DNA of 64,000 nucleotides from Channallabes apus. Lineage: Eukaryota; Chordata; Actinopteri; Siluriformes; Clariidae. Position 1 is the stretch's first letter. The number at the start of each line of letters is the position of its first letter. Made by a program: the position numbers and the translations under genes. Positions 48,001 to 58,774 of this stretch are shown here, in pieces. Below the pieces are notes generated by a model, which saw only the letters and a program-made list of their open reading frames with translations, ran no database searches and had not been told where the DNA came from. The DNA is taken from positions 8,939,501-9,003,500 of the forward strand of contig CM060104.1 of the NCBI GenBank assembly GCA_030522415.1, read 5' to 3'.

Positions 48001-51000
48001 TGGGCAAGAGATTCTTGTAGCAGTTATAAAACTTTTCATAAATTTAAGTTAACACACTGCGTTTCTAATTACATTCAAGAAAAGTCAGCAAGTGCTCTAT
48101 AGAAGTCCACTTCTCCAAGCTGAAATGGAACTATGGAGGAAAATAAAAACTGCATTCCTCACTGTATTAAAGTCCTTGTTATTACACATATAATACAGCA
48201 GAATACACATTCTATCCTATGTACAGCAACAAGTGTAGGGCCCCAAGATCATACCTGCACTTTGGGCAGAACGGACACCACAGAGATGATGATACAGAAG
48301 ATGAGGTTCAGGCTGATGAAGACCTTGTGCTCTGTGCAGCCGTCAGGTTTAGTGTAATACAGATAGAAAAGCACCACAGCAGCAAACGCCAGGGCATAAT
48401 GTAGGATGGTAAAAAATAGGAGACCTACACACAAACAAACCCCACTCTCAGATGATATCTCAGGTGTGTCATGAGTGTACCCTAAGATTAGCCATTGTAA
48501 AGGAGATATATTTGCAGTCTTACCAAAAAACCAGCATTTGCTGTTGCCCTCCTCTGCATTTCTAACCCACACCTCATTCCATGAGTGAGCAAAGTCGATC
48601 AGGAGGATCAGCTGAATCAGGATGAACATGAAGGAACCCACAATGCCAAAGTAGAACCACACTGTACACACACACATGAATAAGAAAGATCAAGATAAAG
48701 AAAGACAACCCATACAGCGTTTGAAGTTTTTTTAAACAGATGTACAGTATCTGCACAACCTATACAGACGGCTTTGCAGATAAATAAGAGTTAAAACTAG
48801 AGAATTTTTTCCTGAACTCAAACAACTAATTAGAAAAGTTGTCACTGTGGTGTAGTTTATATTTGAAATGCAGTCACAAACTAATAAAACACAGCTCTGA
48901 AATCTCTATATTTCTCTAGTGTTTCTTTAATTTCCCTCAGGATGAGTCATTTGGGCATCAGTGACATACTGTACTGTAGCAGGTAATAATACTATGAGGC
49001 ACACTATAACTATAATCTTGCCTAATTTCTAGTTTTACCATTACCATATGCGCAAATCTCAACACCCTCATAATTATCAATAATAATTGATCATTACCAT
49101 CAATCCAACTGAAAACATTTTCCATTTACTCAAAACTCAATTCTACTACTTTATAATGATTCTTAGAATCATATAATCAAAACGACAATAATAATATTAA
49201 TAATAATAAACATATTAGGTGATTACTGCCTGCTGAAACAATGCTGCCATTTCCTTTTCCCCCTCCCACACTTGGACAGAAATTAAAGCAACTCTGGGCA
49301 GAAATAAATGTTACGACAATACATAATGCTGTCAAAAGTATGCTGTAGTGAATACATTCTGCAGTCATAGCTAAAGGCTTCGAAAGAGTTTGAGACTTTT
49401 TTTTTTGGTCTTGGTAGTGTATATGCCCAAATAATATGATTATAATAACAACAACAACAACAATAATAGCAGCCTACAATAAACTTGGAGATTGGAATCG
49501 AAATTCATCTTCGAACAGGTTAATAATTCCAGTTTCAAAAACTAAAAATTACTGAAAGGTTCAAGGAAATTCTTGTATAAGGGATATGTAGATAGCGGTC
49601 CTCAAAATACATCAGAGGTGTCTTCAGATTGGCATCTCTTATACAGATAATCAACAGCACAATATTTATATTAGACATACCATCATTAAACGTTCCATCA
49701 GGGATAAAAAAGGCTCCAACAGTGATCCCCACCAAGATTAGAAACTTGAAGAACCAGAAGCTGAAAATATAAAAGCCACAGGAAAGATAGCTTAGAGTAC
49801 AGTATTACACAATTACAAAAATGACAGGATGCTAGGGCTGCACGATTCTTGACAAAATGTGAATGAAAATGTGAAATTCTCCATGGGAATTGAGATCTCT
49901 TTGATTTTTTTTCTTCCAACAAAAAACATTGAGTGCACTTAAGAGAGAAAAAAAAAAAAGTGTTATCTGCACAGGACTTTCAATTCTCTTGTATTAAAAT
50001 AAAAGTCACCTTTACCTATTTTAATGTAAATAAAGTGAAACATTGTTAAACAAATAGAATATTATCAATAATTCATAAAAATAACTAATAAGTAGAACTT
50101 GTGTATCTTGGACACTCAGACAACTACAGAACATCACATGTTTTAGTTTTTGGTATTATTACTATTATTATTATTTTATCAGAATAAGGTAAATATAACC
50201 GTGTTAGGTAGTTATTAAATACAGTTATAAAATATATAGCTTACAGCATATAATTTATTGTTGTCAAAGGGTTTCTTGCTCAATCTTAACACACTTCCAG
50301 TATACTCCTCTGTAGCTTTTGCTCTGTTCTCAGAGTCTCTTTGTAACAGCTAGAAATCAACATGGAAGGTTTAATTATCTAATATTTTAAAAAATACTAT
50401 TACTTTAAGTTACAGCCCAATTAGAACTGTACGCGCCTGTGCAAAATAGTTTTTGCCATCAAAATAACAGCATACTACTGTACCACAACTCCTGATTACT
50501 GGTTCGCTTGTTTAGCTCCACCTCCTTCTTACACGTCATGTGAGTGACAGCAGAACGCCATAAATGAGGAATAGAGATGAGAAGCGATTGAGTTGCATAA
50601 CGAAATCATTTGCTAACCTGCGGCCTGGCAATTTAACAGTGTTTTGTGTTACACTGTGAGCGCAACCAGTGACCTTGACTGATACAGCAATCCGGGATTG
50701 TTGTCAAGTAAATAAGTGAACTCGTGAATGCTGCATGATCTGAATGCAGGAAAATACATCTAAATTAATCGCTGTCTTTCAGAAACGAGATTGCATGCAT
50801 TTGTGAATCGAGATCGTGATTTTTTTTTTCTATTAATTGTGCAGCTCTACAGAAAGCTTAACCTTTTCACACCACAATGACAATCTCAGACATTAGACAA
50901 CAGGTGCAGTAATTCTACAGCTTACCCATTCTGAATAGCAGCCCGAGGATCCTTGCTGCTCCGTACACGGATCATGATGGCAGCAAAAAGGAAGAAGAAA

Positions 51001-52909
51001 CAGGCCATGGCGAAGCACATGCGGTAAACAGATTTGTAGCCCACAATCACATCACAGTTAAACTGGTTCTCCATCCCTACGATAGTGGTCCCACCTTGAC
51101 AAAAGCCAGGAATCTGTGCAGAAAAATAAAAGTATGTAACATTATATTAACAATGCGCATCAAAAAACAGCGCACTGAAGGATGCAGTTCTCACCTTACG
51201 AAGCTGTGTCTCCATACCAGGCAATATCATAATTATAGACACGACCGTGCCCAGCAACAGGAAGAAGGAGAAGATCAGCCGTGTGACTGTAGAGTTGTTG
51301 GATGATGGACAGCAACCACAGAGAAGACACGGGGCAGAGCCACACAAACACGAAGCCTAGAAATATTAGTATTTAAAAATACATCAGGTTCACATGAACA
51401 ACAATGAAAAACAGGTCAGCCTACAGTGAATCACATCCTGACTCAGAGCTCAGAACATGGTGCCAAGAGGAGAAAATTTATCACAGTGGAGTTATGATAA
51501 GACGTATAGCCATGCCCTAATGGACGTTTCCATTATAAGTGCTCAATAAGATTTCGTTTAGAGTACAAATCAGAAGTCTGACTGATTTACAGTTCTGTCA
51601 CAAGATACAAATAATACCAAGCTAGTTGTACACTACCAATCAAAAGTTTGGACACACCTTCTAATTTCATGGTCTTTCATACCTGGTCAGGGCTACATTG
51701 TATTATATTCTGTCATGTTTGTTACTGTTTGCACTTTATGTTGTCTTTTTGCATAGCTCTTAGCTAGTTTTGTTATGTTGTATGTAGCAGCTTGGTCATG
51801 GAGGAACGTTGTTTCATTTCACTGTGTACTGAACTGTATATGATTAAAATGACAACAAAAAAAAAATCCAACTTGACACATCATAGTTTGGGGGGGGGGG
51901 GGGGGGGAGTGTTGTTCTAAGATGTTGAAAATAAATCCCAAAACAAACAAACAAACCACTGAATTAGAAGCTGTGGCCAAACATTTGAGTGGTATTGTAC
52001 AATCAAAATTGTCTTTAAATTTTTCATGACATCAGAACCCCGGCTTCTTCCTACTGGCGTTAATGTTAATTATTACCCAGTATTAAATACATTCATACGT
52101 ATAGCAATTAATTAGACTAAATACAAGAAGAAAGCCAACAAGCATACAGACTAGGAATCGGACTTGGAGTTGCAAGGCGACAACTTATGCCATCATAACT
52201 TTTAATTACTTTAAAAAAAAATTATAATAATAATTAAAAAAAACACACACTAATATTCCAGAATATTAAACAAACAAATTAATAAAAAAAGACTACAACC
52301 ACCAGACACAGTAAATTCTGAAAGCATGTACATACTGTTAGTTATATACCGAGAATTTCAGATGCTTCTTTTACATAAAAATCTTCAGCCCAAATGACAG
52401 AGGCCTTGAATTTAGATTTTTTTTTTTAGATTTGAAAATAAATCACATGATAATAAATGACAGACCCTAACCTACTGTATTCTGTAATGACATGTATAAA
52501 TGTCACCCTTACTGTAAATGTAAAGATGGTAAATGAGAGCAGTATACAGTAGTTGTAAGAGCTAACCTGAAATACTTGTTATAAAGCTAATAAGAAGCCA
52601 TTTTGGATTAACCGTCTGGCTGTCGCCGTCTCACGTAAACAAACTAATAATAATAATAATGATGATGATGATGACAGAAATGTCACGCTGTTAAACAGTA
52701 AACACTACACCACGGTCATTCCGCTAGTTACTGTAGGACTACTGTAGTTATCTGAACCAGTTAAGTTAAACCAAATAACGCCATTATCTGACTGAATAAA
52801 CAGTAAAGTTATATTTCTATAGAGAAGAACCTGATAAACAGAATCTGATAAACAAGAAAATAACACTTACACAGCTTGCAATTGAACATAATGCCATACA
52901 GGCCCCCAT
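41943..52909 (-). CDS. serinc2: SERINC family membrane protein, SERINC2-like (10 coding exons)
   Basis: Coding exons, in transcript order: 52,871-52,909; 51,195-51,356; 50,926-51,113; 49,681-49,760; 48,524-48,661; 48,255-48,424; 46,901-46,991; 44,648-44,804; 43,433-43,642; 41,943-42,081. Together they are 1,374 nt, 457 residues plus TGA. All introns are GT-AG and the phases match. SERINC proteins are multipass membrane proteins (about ten segments) linked to serine-derived lipids and phospholipid scrambling; some vertebrate members restrict retroviruses. Diagnostic features: a Cys-rich start ([20 protein letters not shown]), DFAHSWNE in mid-protein, [31 protein letters not shown] and the C-terminal [26 protein letters not shown] and VLPKVQDA fit SERINC2 better than SERINC1 or SERINC3. 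Sequons at N34 and N303. Confidence 0.96.
43433..43642 (-). CDS. serinc2: SERINC exon 9 (residues 342-412)
   Basis: Encodes [18 protein letters not shown], an acidic cytoplasmic loop, then [12 protein letters not shown] and [14 protein letters not shown]. Donor phase 2. Confidence 0.95.
44648..44804 (-). CDS. serinc2: SERINC exon 8 (residues 290-342)
   Basis: Encodes the Cys-Asn-Pro loop, a Thr/Pro-rich variable loop with sequon N303, [11 protein letters not shown] and a membrane segment. Donor phase 2. Confidence 0.94.
45301..45320. repeat. Poly(G) run of 20 in SERINC intron 7
   Basis: Read directly. In the nascent SERINC transcript this would be poly(C). Confidence 0.95.
45365..45595 (+). 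mobile_element. Partial SINE in SERINC intron 7
   Basis: Head fragment CTGTCGCCTTGTACAG and core TGCATGGAGTTTGCATGTTC with TTTCCTCCCATAGACCAAAG. Diverged, tail missing; antisense to the host gene. Confidence 0.75.
45640..46010 (+). mobile_element. Fragment of Tc1-like family 2
   Basis: Clearly similar to 12,180-12,490, for example TGGCAATAAAATGATGTCAG versus TGGCAATAAAATGAAGTAAC and TGGCCACCACATTGTG in both. No terminal repeats seen. It is in SERINC intron 7, antisense. Confidence 0.7.
46209..46668. mobile_element. MITE-like element in SERINC intron 7
   Basis: Ends ACAGCTCACAAGTTTGGGATC and, inverted, ACCGCTCAAAAGTTTGGCATC form terminal inverted repeats with mismatches. No coding capacity. 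Confidence 0.65.
46901..46991 (-). CDS. serinc2: SERINC exon 7 (residues 260-290)
   Basis: Encodes [20 protein letters not shown] and [10 protein letters not shown]. Acceptor TCACAG, donor GTAAGG, phase 1. Confidence 0.95.
48255..48424 (-). CDS. serinc2: SERINC exon 6 (residues 203-259)
   Basis: Two membrane segments around [19 protein letters not shown] and ending in VLPKVQ. Donor phase 0. Confidence 0.95.
48524..48661 (-). CDS. serinc2: SERINC exon 5 (residues 157-203)
   Basis: Encodes [20 protein letters not shown] followed by the family signature DFAHSWNE. Donor phase 1. Confidence 0.95.
49681..49760 (-). CDS. serinc2: SERINC exon 4 (residues 130-157)
   Basis: Encodes [20 protein letters not shown], one membrane segment and a short loop. 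Donor phase 1. Confidence 0.94.
50926..51113 (-). CDS. serinc2: SERINC exon 3 (residues 68-130)
   Basis: Begins IPGFC, contains [15 protein letters not shown] and the membrane segment up to the conserved [12 protein letters not shown] loop. Donor phase 2. Confidence 0.95.
51195..51356 (-). CDS. serinc2: SERINC exon 2 (residues 14-67)
   Basis: Encodes the Cys-rich segment, sequon N34 and the first long hydrophobic stretch ([20 protein letters not shown]). Acceptor CTAG, donor GTGAGA; phase 0 on both sides. Confidence 0.95.
51629..51999. mobile_element. MITE with a nested retrotransposon-like insert, SERINC intron 1
   Basis: Inverted ends of about 39 bp: TACACTACCAATCAAAAGTT on the left and, reversed, TACAATACCACTCAAATGTT on the right. 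The interior includes a fragment ending in a run of A's (about 51,700-51,867) that resembles a LINE/SINE 3' end common in fish (TTTCATTTCACTGTGTACTG), then an 18-bp poly(G) at 51,890-51,907. Confidence 0.65.
52371..52506. repeat. Direct duplicate, copy A (SERINC intron 1)
   Basis: Starts ACATAAAAATCTTCAGCCCA and ends ACATGTATAAATGTCAC; matches copy B at 53,556-53,696 over most of its length, with small indels. Confidence 0.8.
52871..52909 (-). CDS. serinc2: SERINC exon 1 (residues 1-13)
   Basis: Starts [13 protein letters not shown], matching the conserved MGA start of the family, and ends at donor GTAAGTG (phase 0). Confidence 0.93.
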
Positions 52910-53060
52910 GTTCGAGCAGTCTTTTCAGCTCAGGCTTTACTCGGTAGCTAACAATCTGCTAGCCACACCTTTAAACGGTAGACACACTGAAGGGTGAAGT
53001 TCCGGAAAATAAAGCACACAATCAACCCCAAAAAATAAAAGTCTTCTCAGACATGACGTT
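52910..53060 (-). promoter_or_regulatory. serinc2: Presumed SERINC promoter and 5' UTR
   Basis: The sequence immediately upstream of the ATG. No strong TATA or CpG island seen, and further exons upstream cannot be excluded. Confidence 0.3.
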
Positions 53061-53112
53061 ACCAAAGCCAGATTCATAATTTTTTTTATTATATACATAC
53101 ATAAAATTATAC

Positions 53113-53118
<6 letters not shown>

Positions 53119-53174
<56 letters not shown>

Positions 53175-53188
53175 TAAATTGAATTATA

Positions 53189-53275
<87 letters not shown>
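53119..53275. repeat. (AT)n microsatellite, two blocks
   Basis: Two AT-dinucleotide tracts separated by a short ATTATAAATTG segment. Self-complementary, so it can form cruciforms. Confidence 0.95.
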
Positions 53276-53277
<2 letters not shown>

Positions 53278-53403
53278 GTTATAGTGTGGTTATTTAGTTA
53301 TAGTGTGGAACTGAATTATACGTATAATATCAGCCAGATTCAAACCAGATTCATCATAAAAAAAAAACTTTCAAATATGGATCATTATATTTATTTACTG
53401 ATG

Positions 53404-53540
53404 TCATTATCCTTTCCCAGGAGACTTAGGGTATTATGTGGGGTACACCCTGGATGGGGTGCTAATCCATTGCAGGGGACACACACGCTAATTCACACAC
53501 CACAGGCAGTTTGCCTAATCTGTGGGCATTGCTGACGCAA
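53404..53540 (-). mobile_element. SINE 3'-half fragment
   Basis: Reverse of the SINE tail region: CCCAGGAGACTTAGGG, GGGGTACACCCTGGATGGGG and GCTAATCCATTGCAGGG. Confidence 0.75.
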
Positions 53541-53555
53541 CCTTCCCATTTTTTT

Positions 53556-53696
53556 CACATAAAAATCTTCAGCCCAAATGACATTGAGACTTGAATTTAG
53601 TTTTTTTTTTTATTTAGATTTGAAAACAAATAATAGATGATAATAAATCACAGACTAAAATAAACCTTTTTTGTAGTGACATGTATAAATGTCACA
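53556..53696. repeat. Direct duplicate, copy B (upstream of SERINC exon 1)
   Basis: Partner of 52,371-52,506. The two copies lie in the same orientation, 1.19 kb apart, on either side of SERINC exon 1. Confidence 0.8.
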
Positions 53697-53699
53697 AAC

Positions 53700-54714
53700 A
53701 TCACAATGAAAACAGTGACACACCTTAAAAACTGTGTGGAACTGAATCACAATGACCAGTTTCCATTCTTCATTCTGTATTTTCTCAGGGTGGAGCAACA
53801 GGTAGATTTAATTCCTCAATGTTTCACACCTTATTCTCCTTTTACTCTAAGCTCCATATATCCTTCCTGTTTACTGTGTGGATTTCAGAAATGTCATATG
53901 ATTTTTTTCCAGCTTTATTTTGTTTCTAAGATACTGAAAGGTTTAAAATATAACAGAAATCATAATTAAAATATTTTGAGCTATCAATATTCTTCAATTA
54001 AATAAAACCTATATGGAGTGACTTGAGAAAGCACGTTTATTTCATTAGTTCAACAGTTTAGTCAATAAATTTAGTCAATGTTAAATCTAGCATTTGCACA
54101 TCTTTCACACATCTGCATGACATTAACAAAACTATCTTAGCCAACACAACTTAACTGAAGTAATAACTCATCATTATTCAAAATAGGAACAGAAATCAGT
54201 CAAATGAAGGAACAATGCTTGTATAAGACTTGAATAAGGCTTGTTTTTTAATGTCAATATTACCAATATGAAAACGAATCTATTTTACAAAATGTACAAG
54301 TCTTTAAAATGTTTCAATAATGGTTTTTATTCAATAGATTAAGTTGTAAATATATACGTGAAGCATCTTTCAATAAAATTTGACTAAAATCTAAGATTCA
54401 TTTTACTTTTACGTTTTCACATTTGAAGATGCAGATTGAAAAAGGTTGGAGAAACATATCTAAAAATGCTAAAATGTCTAAAAACATGCAAATTAGACAA
54501 CAACTTCAGTTACTATAGAATGTGTAGTAGAAAATTCAACCATGTGAGGGGTTTTCCCATGCTTTCACACACATTTGACTATTGAATATTCAAATTGAAT
54601 ATTCTCTTCACTTTTATTTGAATGAATAACATCAATAACAATTAACTTTATCACCTAGCACATATATAGATATATAATTAACATTCCTACTACTGCCAAA
54701 TGCCATAATGTAAA
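53700..54714. other. Non-coding stretch, nothing recognised
   Basis: AT-rich, no gene, no clear repeat. Confidence 0.6.
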
Positions 54715-54757
54715 ATTTACATTTACGACATTTGGCAGACACCCGTATCCAAAGCGG

Positions 54758-54816
54758 GTATAGATATAGACACTGCCAAGCGAACAGTGTTCGCTTGGCA
54801 GTGTCTATATCTATAC
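54758..54816. repeat. 59-bp near-perfect palindrome
   Basis: Perfect 28-bp arms (54,758-54,785 and 54,789-54,816) separated by 3 nt. The right arm continues into a copy of the PKI 5' region. Confidence 0.95.
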
Positions 54817-54848
54817 ACATCCCCTCTCTCATTCGCAGTCTCCCAGTT
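54788..54848 (+). repeat. Copy of PKI promoter/first-exon segment
   Basis: 59 of 61 bases match 56,932-56,992 (differences at two positions). It includes the TATA-like CTATATCTATACAC and the motif CTCATTCGCAGTCTCCCAGT. Confidence 0.95.
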
Positions 54849-55076
54849 TAAGGGCTAAACACTTTAAGGGCTCAACAGCCCAACTTATGGGCCCAACAAT
54901 GGTAGAGGGGTTTGAATGTGGGACCTTCCGATGATTAATCCAACACCTTAACCATAGAGCGACCCCTGACTCCTGAAAATCCACTTATTATATATTTTCA
55001 ATCAGTATAATCAAAAGCCTTATTCTATAACCTCAAATCTGTTTGGACGTTTACTCAGGACATTCTTGGGTTTATG

Positions 55077-55410
55077 TGTAGAGTGGATTAGTGGTTAGCA
55101 CTGTTGGCTTGTACCTCCAGAGTCTGGGTTTGATTCTCGCTTCAGGATCTGTGTGCATGTAGTTTGCATGTTCTCCCTGCGCTTGGTGAGTCTTCTCCAG
55201 GTACTCCTATTTCCTCCCACAGTCCAAAGACATGCAGATTAGTCTAACTGGTGTTCCCAAAAGTGCCCGTAGTGTTTGAATGAACATGTGCATGTGTTCA
55301 TGCAAACCCTCTTTGCGTTTTACGCCCTACAGTAGGTCTCCTGTGATAGGCTCCTGGCCCCCGCTGCCCTGTATACAGGATAAAGTGATATAGATAATGA
55401 GTGAGTGAGT
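55077..55410 (+). mobile_element. Mermaid/DANA-like SINE, diverged
   Basis: Head TTAGTGGTTAGCACTGTTGG, core TTTGCATGTTCTCCCTGCGC and TCCTCCCACAGTCCAAAGAC, tail TATACAGGATAAAGTGATATAG then (TGAG)n. Confidence 0.85.
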
Positions 55411-55439
55411 ATGAGTGAGGAACATCTATCCAATGAAAG

Positions 55440-55840
55440 AAACGTTAGCACTTTTGTAAGTTGCTCTGGATACGATCATTTGCCAAATGCCTAAATGTTA
55501 AATAATTTTTTGTAAGTAACTCTGGATAAGAGCATCTGCCAAATGCCTAAATGTAAATGTGAATGTAAAATGTAGAACTAGTTGTATTTTTTAAAAAGCA
55601 TAATTAGAACATACTGTAATTAGTACATTTACAAATGTCAAACAAAGAAATGCCTATGAAAAACTGTAAACTGCGCCCTTAGTCACCTGGGAGAGGCTCC
55701 ATGGCTCCACCGCCCTGTATACAGGATAATGCGGTATTGACAATGAGTGCGTGAATAAGAGTGAGTAATTAAAATCACTTTTTGTAAGTCGCTCTGGATA
55801 AGAGCACCTGCCAAATGCCTAAATAGAAATGTAAAATTTA
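55440..55840 (+). mobile_element. Cluster of SINE tail fragments
   Basis: Three fragments of SINE family 2 tails (TCTGGATA[AC]GA[GT]CA... GCCAAATGCCTAAATG near 55,462-55,500, 55,511-55,560 and 55,788-55,835) and one family 1 tail (GTATACAGGATAATGCGG near 55,715-55,745). Confidence 0.65.
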
Positions 55841-55984
55841 GCACATTTAGTTGTCTTAAAAAAAAAACATTTAGAACATAATTAGAACATTTAAAAAGAA
55901 ATGAAAAACTGAAACCTCTTAAACCCTTGAGTCTAGTTTTATACTGTGGCTCTGACTTCACAAATAAATGCAATGCCTAACACA

Positions 55985-56340
55985 TTCATTCATTTTCTAT
56001 ACCGCTTAATCCTGTGTTCAGGGTCGCGGGGGACCTGGAGCCTATCCCAGGAAACTTCGGGCACTAGGCGGGGTACACCCTGGACAGGGTGCCAATCCAT
56101 CGCAGGGCACACACACACACACACACACTCACACACCCAATCACACACTACGGGCAATTTAGGAACACCAATTAGCCTAACCTGCATATCTTTGGACTGT
56201 GGGAGGTAACCGGAGTACCCGGAGGAAACCCACCAAGCACGGGGAGAACATGCAAACTCCATGCACACAGAGACGGGAATCGAGCCCAGACCCTGGAGGT
56301 GCAAGGCGACGGTGCTAACCACTACACCACCGCGCCGCCG
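55985..56340 (-). mobile_element. Mermaid/DANA-like SINE, near full length, inverted
   Basis: In reverse it matches the 9,707 copy from the head (GGCGGCGCGGTGGTGTAGTG) to the (TGAA)n tail. The word cctaacaca occurs on both sides (55,976-55,984 and 56,346-56,354), but six bases separate the right one from the head, so the TSD is uncertain. Confidence 0.88.
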
Positions 56341-56489
56341 ACATTCCTAACACAGTGAAAACTAAATGTTGGTGTTCTGGTAATGTGAAACAACAACAAT
56401 GCATTTGGAGTTTTGTGGAGGACATTTTGTGTTTGAGTGTGGGCCGCTGCTTTTGGGAGGATTTTGTGCGCATAATTGGCAACCTCAGC

Positions 56490-56830
56490 CCTGTCGCATT
56501 CAACCTCCAGGGTCTGGGTTCGATTCCCATCTCCGTGTGCATGGAGTTTGCATGTTCTCCCCTTCCTTGGTGGGTTTCCTCCCACAGTCCAAACATACAG
56601 TATGCAGGCTAGGCTAATTGGCATTCCCAAATTGCCCGTAATGTGTGAATGAGAGTGTGTATATGTGTGTGTGCCCTGCGATGGATTGGCACCCTGTCTA
56701 GAGTGAGTGTACCCTGCCTCGTGCCCTAAGCCTCCTGGGATAGGCTCCATGTCCTCGCGACCCTGAATACAGGATAAAGCGGTATAGAAGCCGAGTGAGT
56801 GAGTAAGTGAGTGAGTGAGTGAGAGCGGGA
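56490..56830 (+). mobile_element. Mermaid/DANA-like SINE, 5' truncated
   Basis: Starts within the head (CAACCTCCAGGGTCTGGG) and runs to the tail (ATACAGGATAAAGCGGTATAG) and (TGAG)n. It ends just upstream of the PKI promoter region. Confidence 0.87.
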
Positions 56831-56931
56831 ACATCGCTCCCAGTACTTTGTATTGTTTGACTGGAAGCTGAAACATAATGAACGCTGCCTCTGTTTTCTC
56901 ACCCAGTTTCCTGAATGTAATGGTACAGTCC

Positions 56932-57132
56932 TGTTCGCTTGGCAGTGTCTATATCTATACACACCCCCTCGCTCATTCGCAGTCTCCCAGTTCGCGACTG
57001 AGAGAAAAGGAGAGAGGGAGAGAGAGAGGGAGGTGAAATCATATCACACATCAGAGGCAGGTGAACACCATGTCTACCAGCAGTGTGTGTGTGTTGGAGG
57101 AGACACGTAGCGTCTGAATACCTCACTCACCG
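56932..57132 (+). other. Putative PKI promoter and untranslated first exon
   Basis: Contains a TATA-like CTATATCTATAC at about 56,949-56,960, then a CT- and GA-rich leader, and a strong donor CACCG|GTAAGC (last exon base 57,132). An ATG at 57,069 opens only 15 residues before a stop, so it is an upstream ORF. The assignment to the PKI gene rests on strand, position and the non-coding start of exon 2; no transcript evidence is available. Part of this region was copied to 54,788-54,848. Confidence 0.5.
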
Positions 57133-58587
57133 GTAAGCTTCTTATTCATTTCCCCCCATCATTTTAAAGGTTAATCAGGCCTTCGCTATGTATTCCGACC
57201 TGCTACCCAACATTATACGACATGTGTTTGCAGAACGATATTAAACACCGTGGTTATGTAAGAGCTCCGGTGCCCTGACAGGTTGTGGCAGTTAATTAAA
57301 CAGGGTATAAAGGTCTTGATTTCCCTTATACACGTTAATACCAGACAAGCAGGAGTCGTGAACAATGCACAAATCAGATAAGATTGAAAAGCTCTAATTA
57401 TGATAATATTCTGTATTACTCAGAAATGACCATGGACACACTTGGGATCATAACAAAGGTGATGTGATCCTGGACTAAAATATTTTAAACGTGAACAGAT
57501 CACTATTGCACTGACTGTGTGTGCATTGAACAAGTCTTTTACCCCCTATATGCACTGCATACTTTCTCAGGTGCTGTCATTATTAAATTAATATTGAAAA
57601 GCCTAACCGACACAAATGACTTTTCAGTCTGTTTGATCTGTTTGATGTAAGCACCCTTTAATCACTTTAATCAGTTTCACTTCACTTCGATACAGACATT
57701 GTAACATGAATAAGACAACTATACAGTATACATACAGTATGTGTGTGTATATATAAAACGAGAGTAGTGAATACAAAATGTGCAGGAAAAGGGGATGTAC
57801 ACGCTGTGCACAGCATGTAATAGTTTGTCCAGGAAACAGCAAGCGTAATATATTAAGGATCTAATAATAGTAACAATTGAACAAATAAATACATTCCTCG
57901 CCTGCCCTTAGAGTGATGTACTCCAGTGATTGCAGTAATTTTTCTTTGAGTGTCTCTACAAGTTAAGACAAACACATTAAAACGGATTGGTTGCCGTCCT
58001 TTATATGATTTATAAGGAAAGGTAGGCCGCACTGAATGTGAATGTCCCGCAAGGACACGTGAAGAGATCTTGGCTCTTGAGGTCTCTGTGCTCTGTGTTT
58101 ACCTCCACCATGTCATCTAAGATTTGTCACAGCCCTCACATCTTATGCAACACACTCCTTGAGCAGGTGTGGACACGCTCTGACACAGGTAATGAACATC
58201 AGAATTAGAGTTTTTTGCTAATCCAGTTGAGAATGTCAGATCTCAGTGAAACATAATGTGTTTTAAGAGCTCTTTTGTAATAAAGAGAACTTTTTCATTT
58301 CAAGTTTTTTCGAACCCTTTTGAGGCATAACATGGTGTCTGTTCCTGACAACTGTATTTACTTACTGTAAGTGATGGAGACTAATCTTTCTGTAGCCTAT
58401 ACTGTATGTGTGTGGGCTTAGAAAACCCTTCACATGGGAAAATATTTGACATTTTCTACATGATTCTGAAAACTACAGGCTTCTCTGAAATGAAATAGCA
58501 TTGTCTTTGGCATGCTATAGCTGTCACAAGTCAAATTTTAAAATCTAGATACCTGAAAAAGTGGAACGGGATCTTTAGAGTGATTGC
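57133..58587. other. Putative PKI intron 1, left part
   Basis: AT-rich, no repeat or gene recognised. Confidence 0.5.
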
Positions 58588-58774
58588 TTTTACATTTACA
58601 TTTAGCAGACGCTCTTATCCAGAGCTACTTACATTTTTATCTCATTATACATCTGAGCAGTTGAGGGTTAAGGGCCTTGCTCAAGGGCCCAACAGTGGCA
58701 ACTTGGTGGTTGTGGGGTTTGAACCTGGGATCTTCCGAACCGTAGTCCAATGCCTTAACCACTGAGCTACCCCT
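58588..58774 (-). mobile_element. tRNA-like SINE family 2, inverted
   Basis: In reverse it shows an A-box-like TAGCTCAGTGGTTAAGG, a B-box-like GGTTCAAACCC, the middle AAGGCCCTTAACCCT and a tail ending in AAATGTAAATG. A tRNA-derived SINE is my best reading; a MITE is the alternative. Confidence 0.75.

Larger units (their letters stand above)
54715..54980 (-). mobile_element. tRNA-like SINE (family 2) carrying a foreign insert
   Basis: Reads, in reverse, as the second SINE family seen at 58,588 and 63,463. The tail part ACATTTGGCAGACACCCGTATCC is at about 54,727-54,750. The middle-to-head part (AAGGGCTCAACAGCCCAAC, GGTTTGAATGTGGGACCTTC and CACCTTAACCATAGAGC) is at about 54,855-54,975. Between them, 54,758-54,848 is a palindrome plus a copy of the PKI 5' region. 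Confidence 0.7.

Noticed and set aside
53179..53535. Frames of Tyr-Ile repeats here and at 60,851-61,280
   Set aside because: Translations of AT microsatellites.
52910..56931. A shared bidirectional promoter for SERINC and PKI
   Set aside because: About 4 kb of repeat-rich DNA separates the two likely starts, so separate promoters are more plausible.
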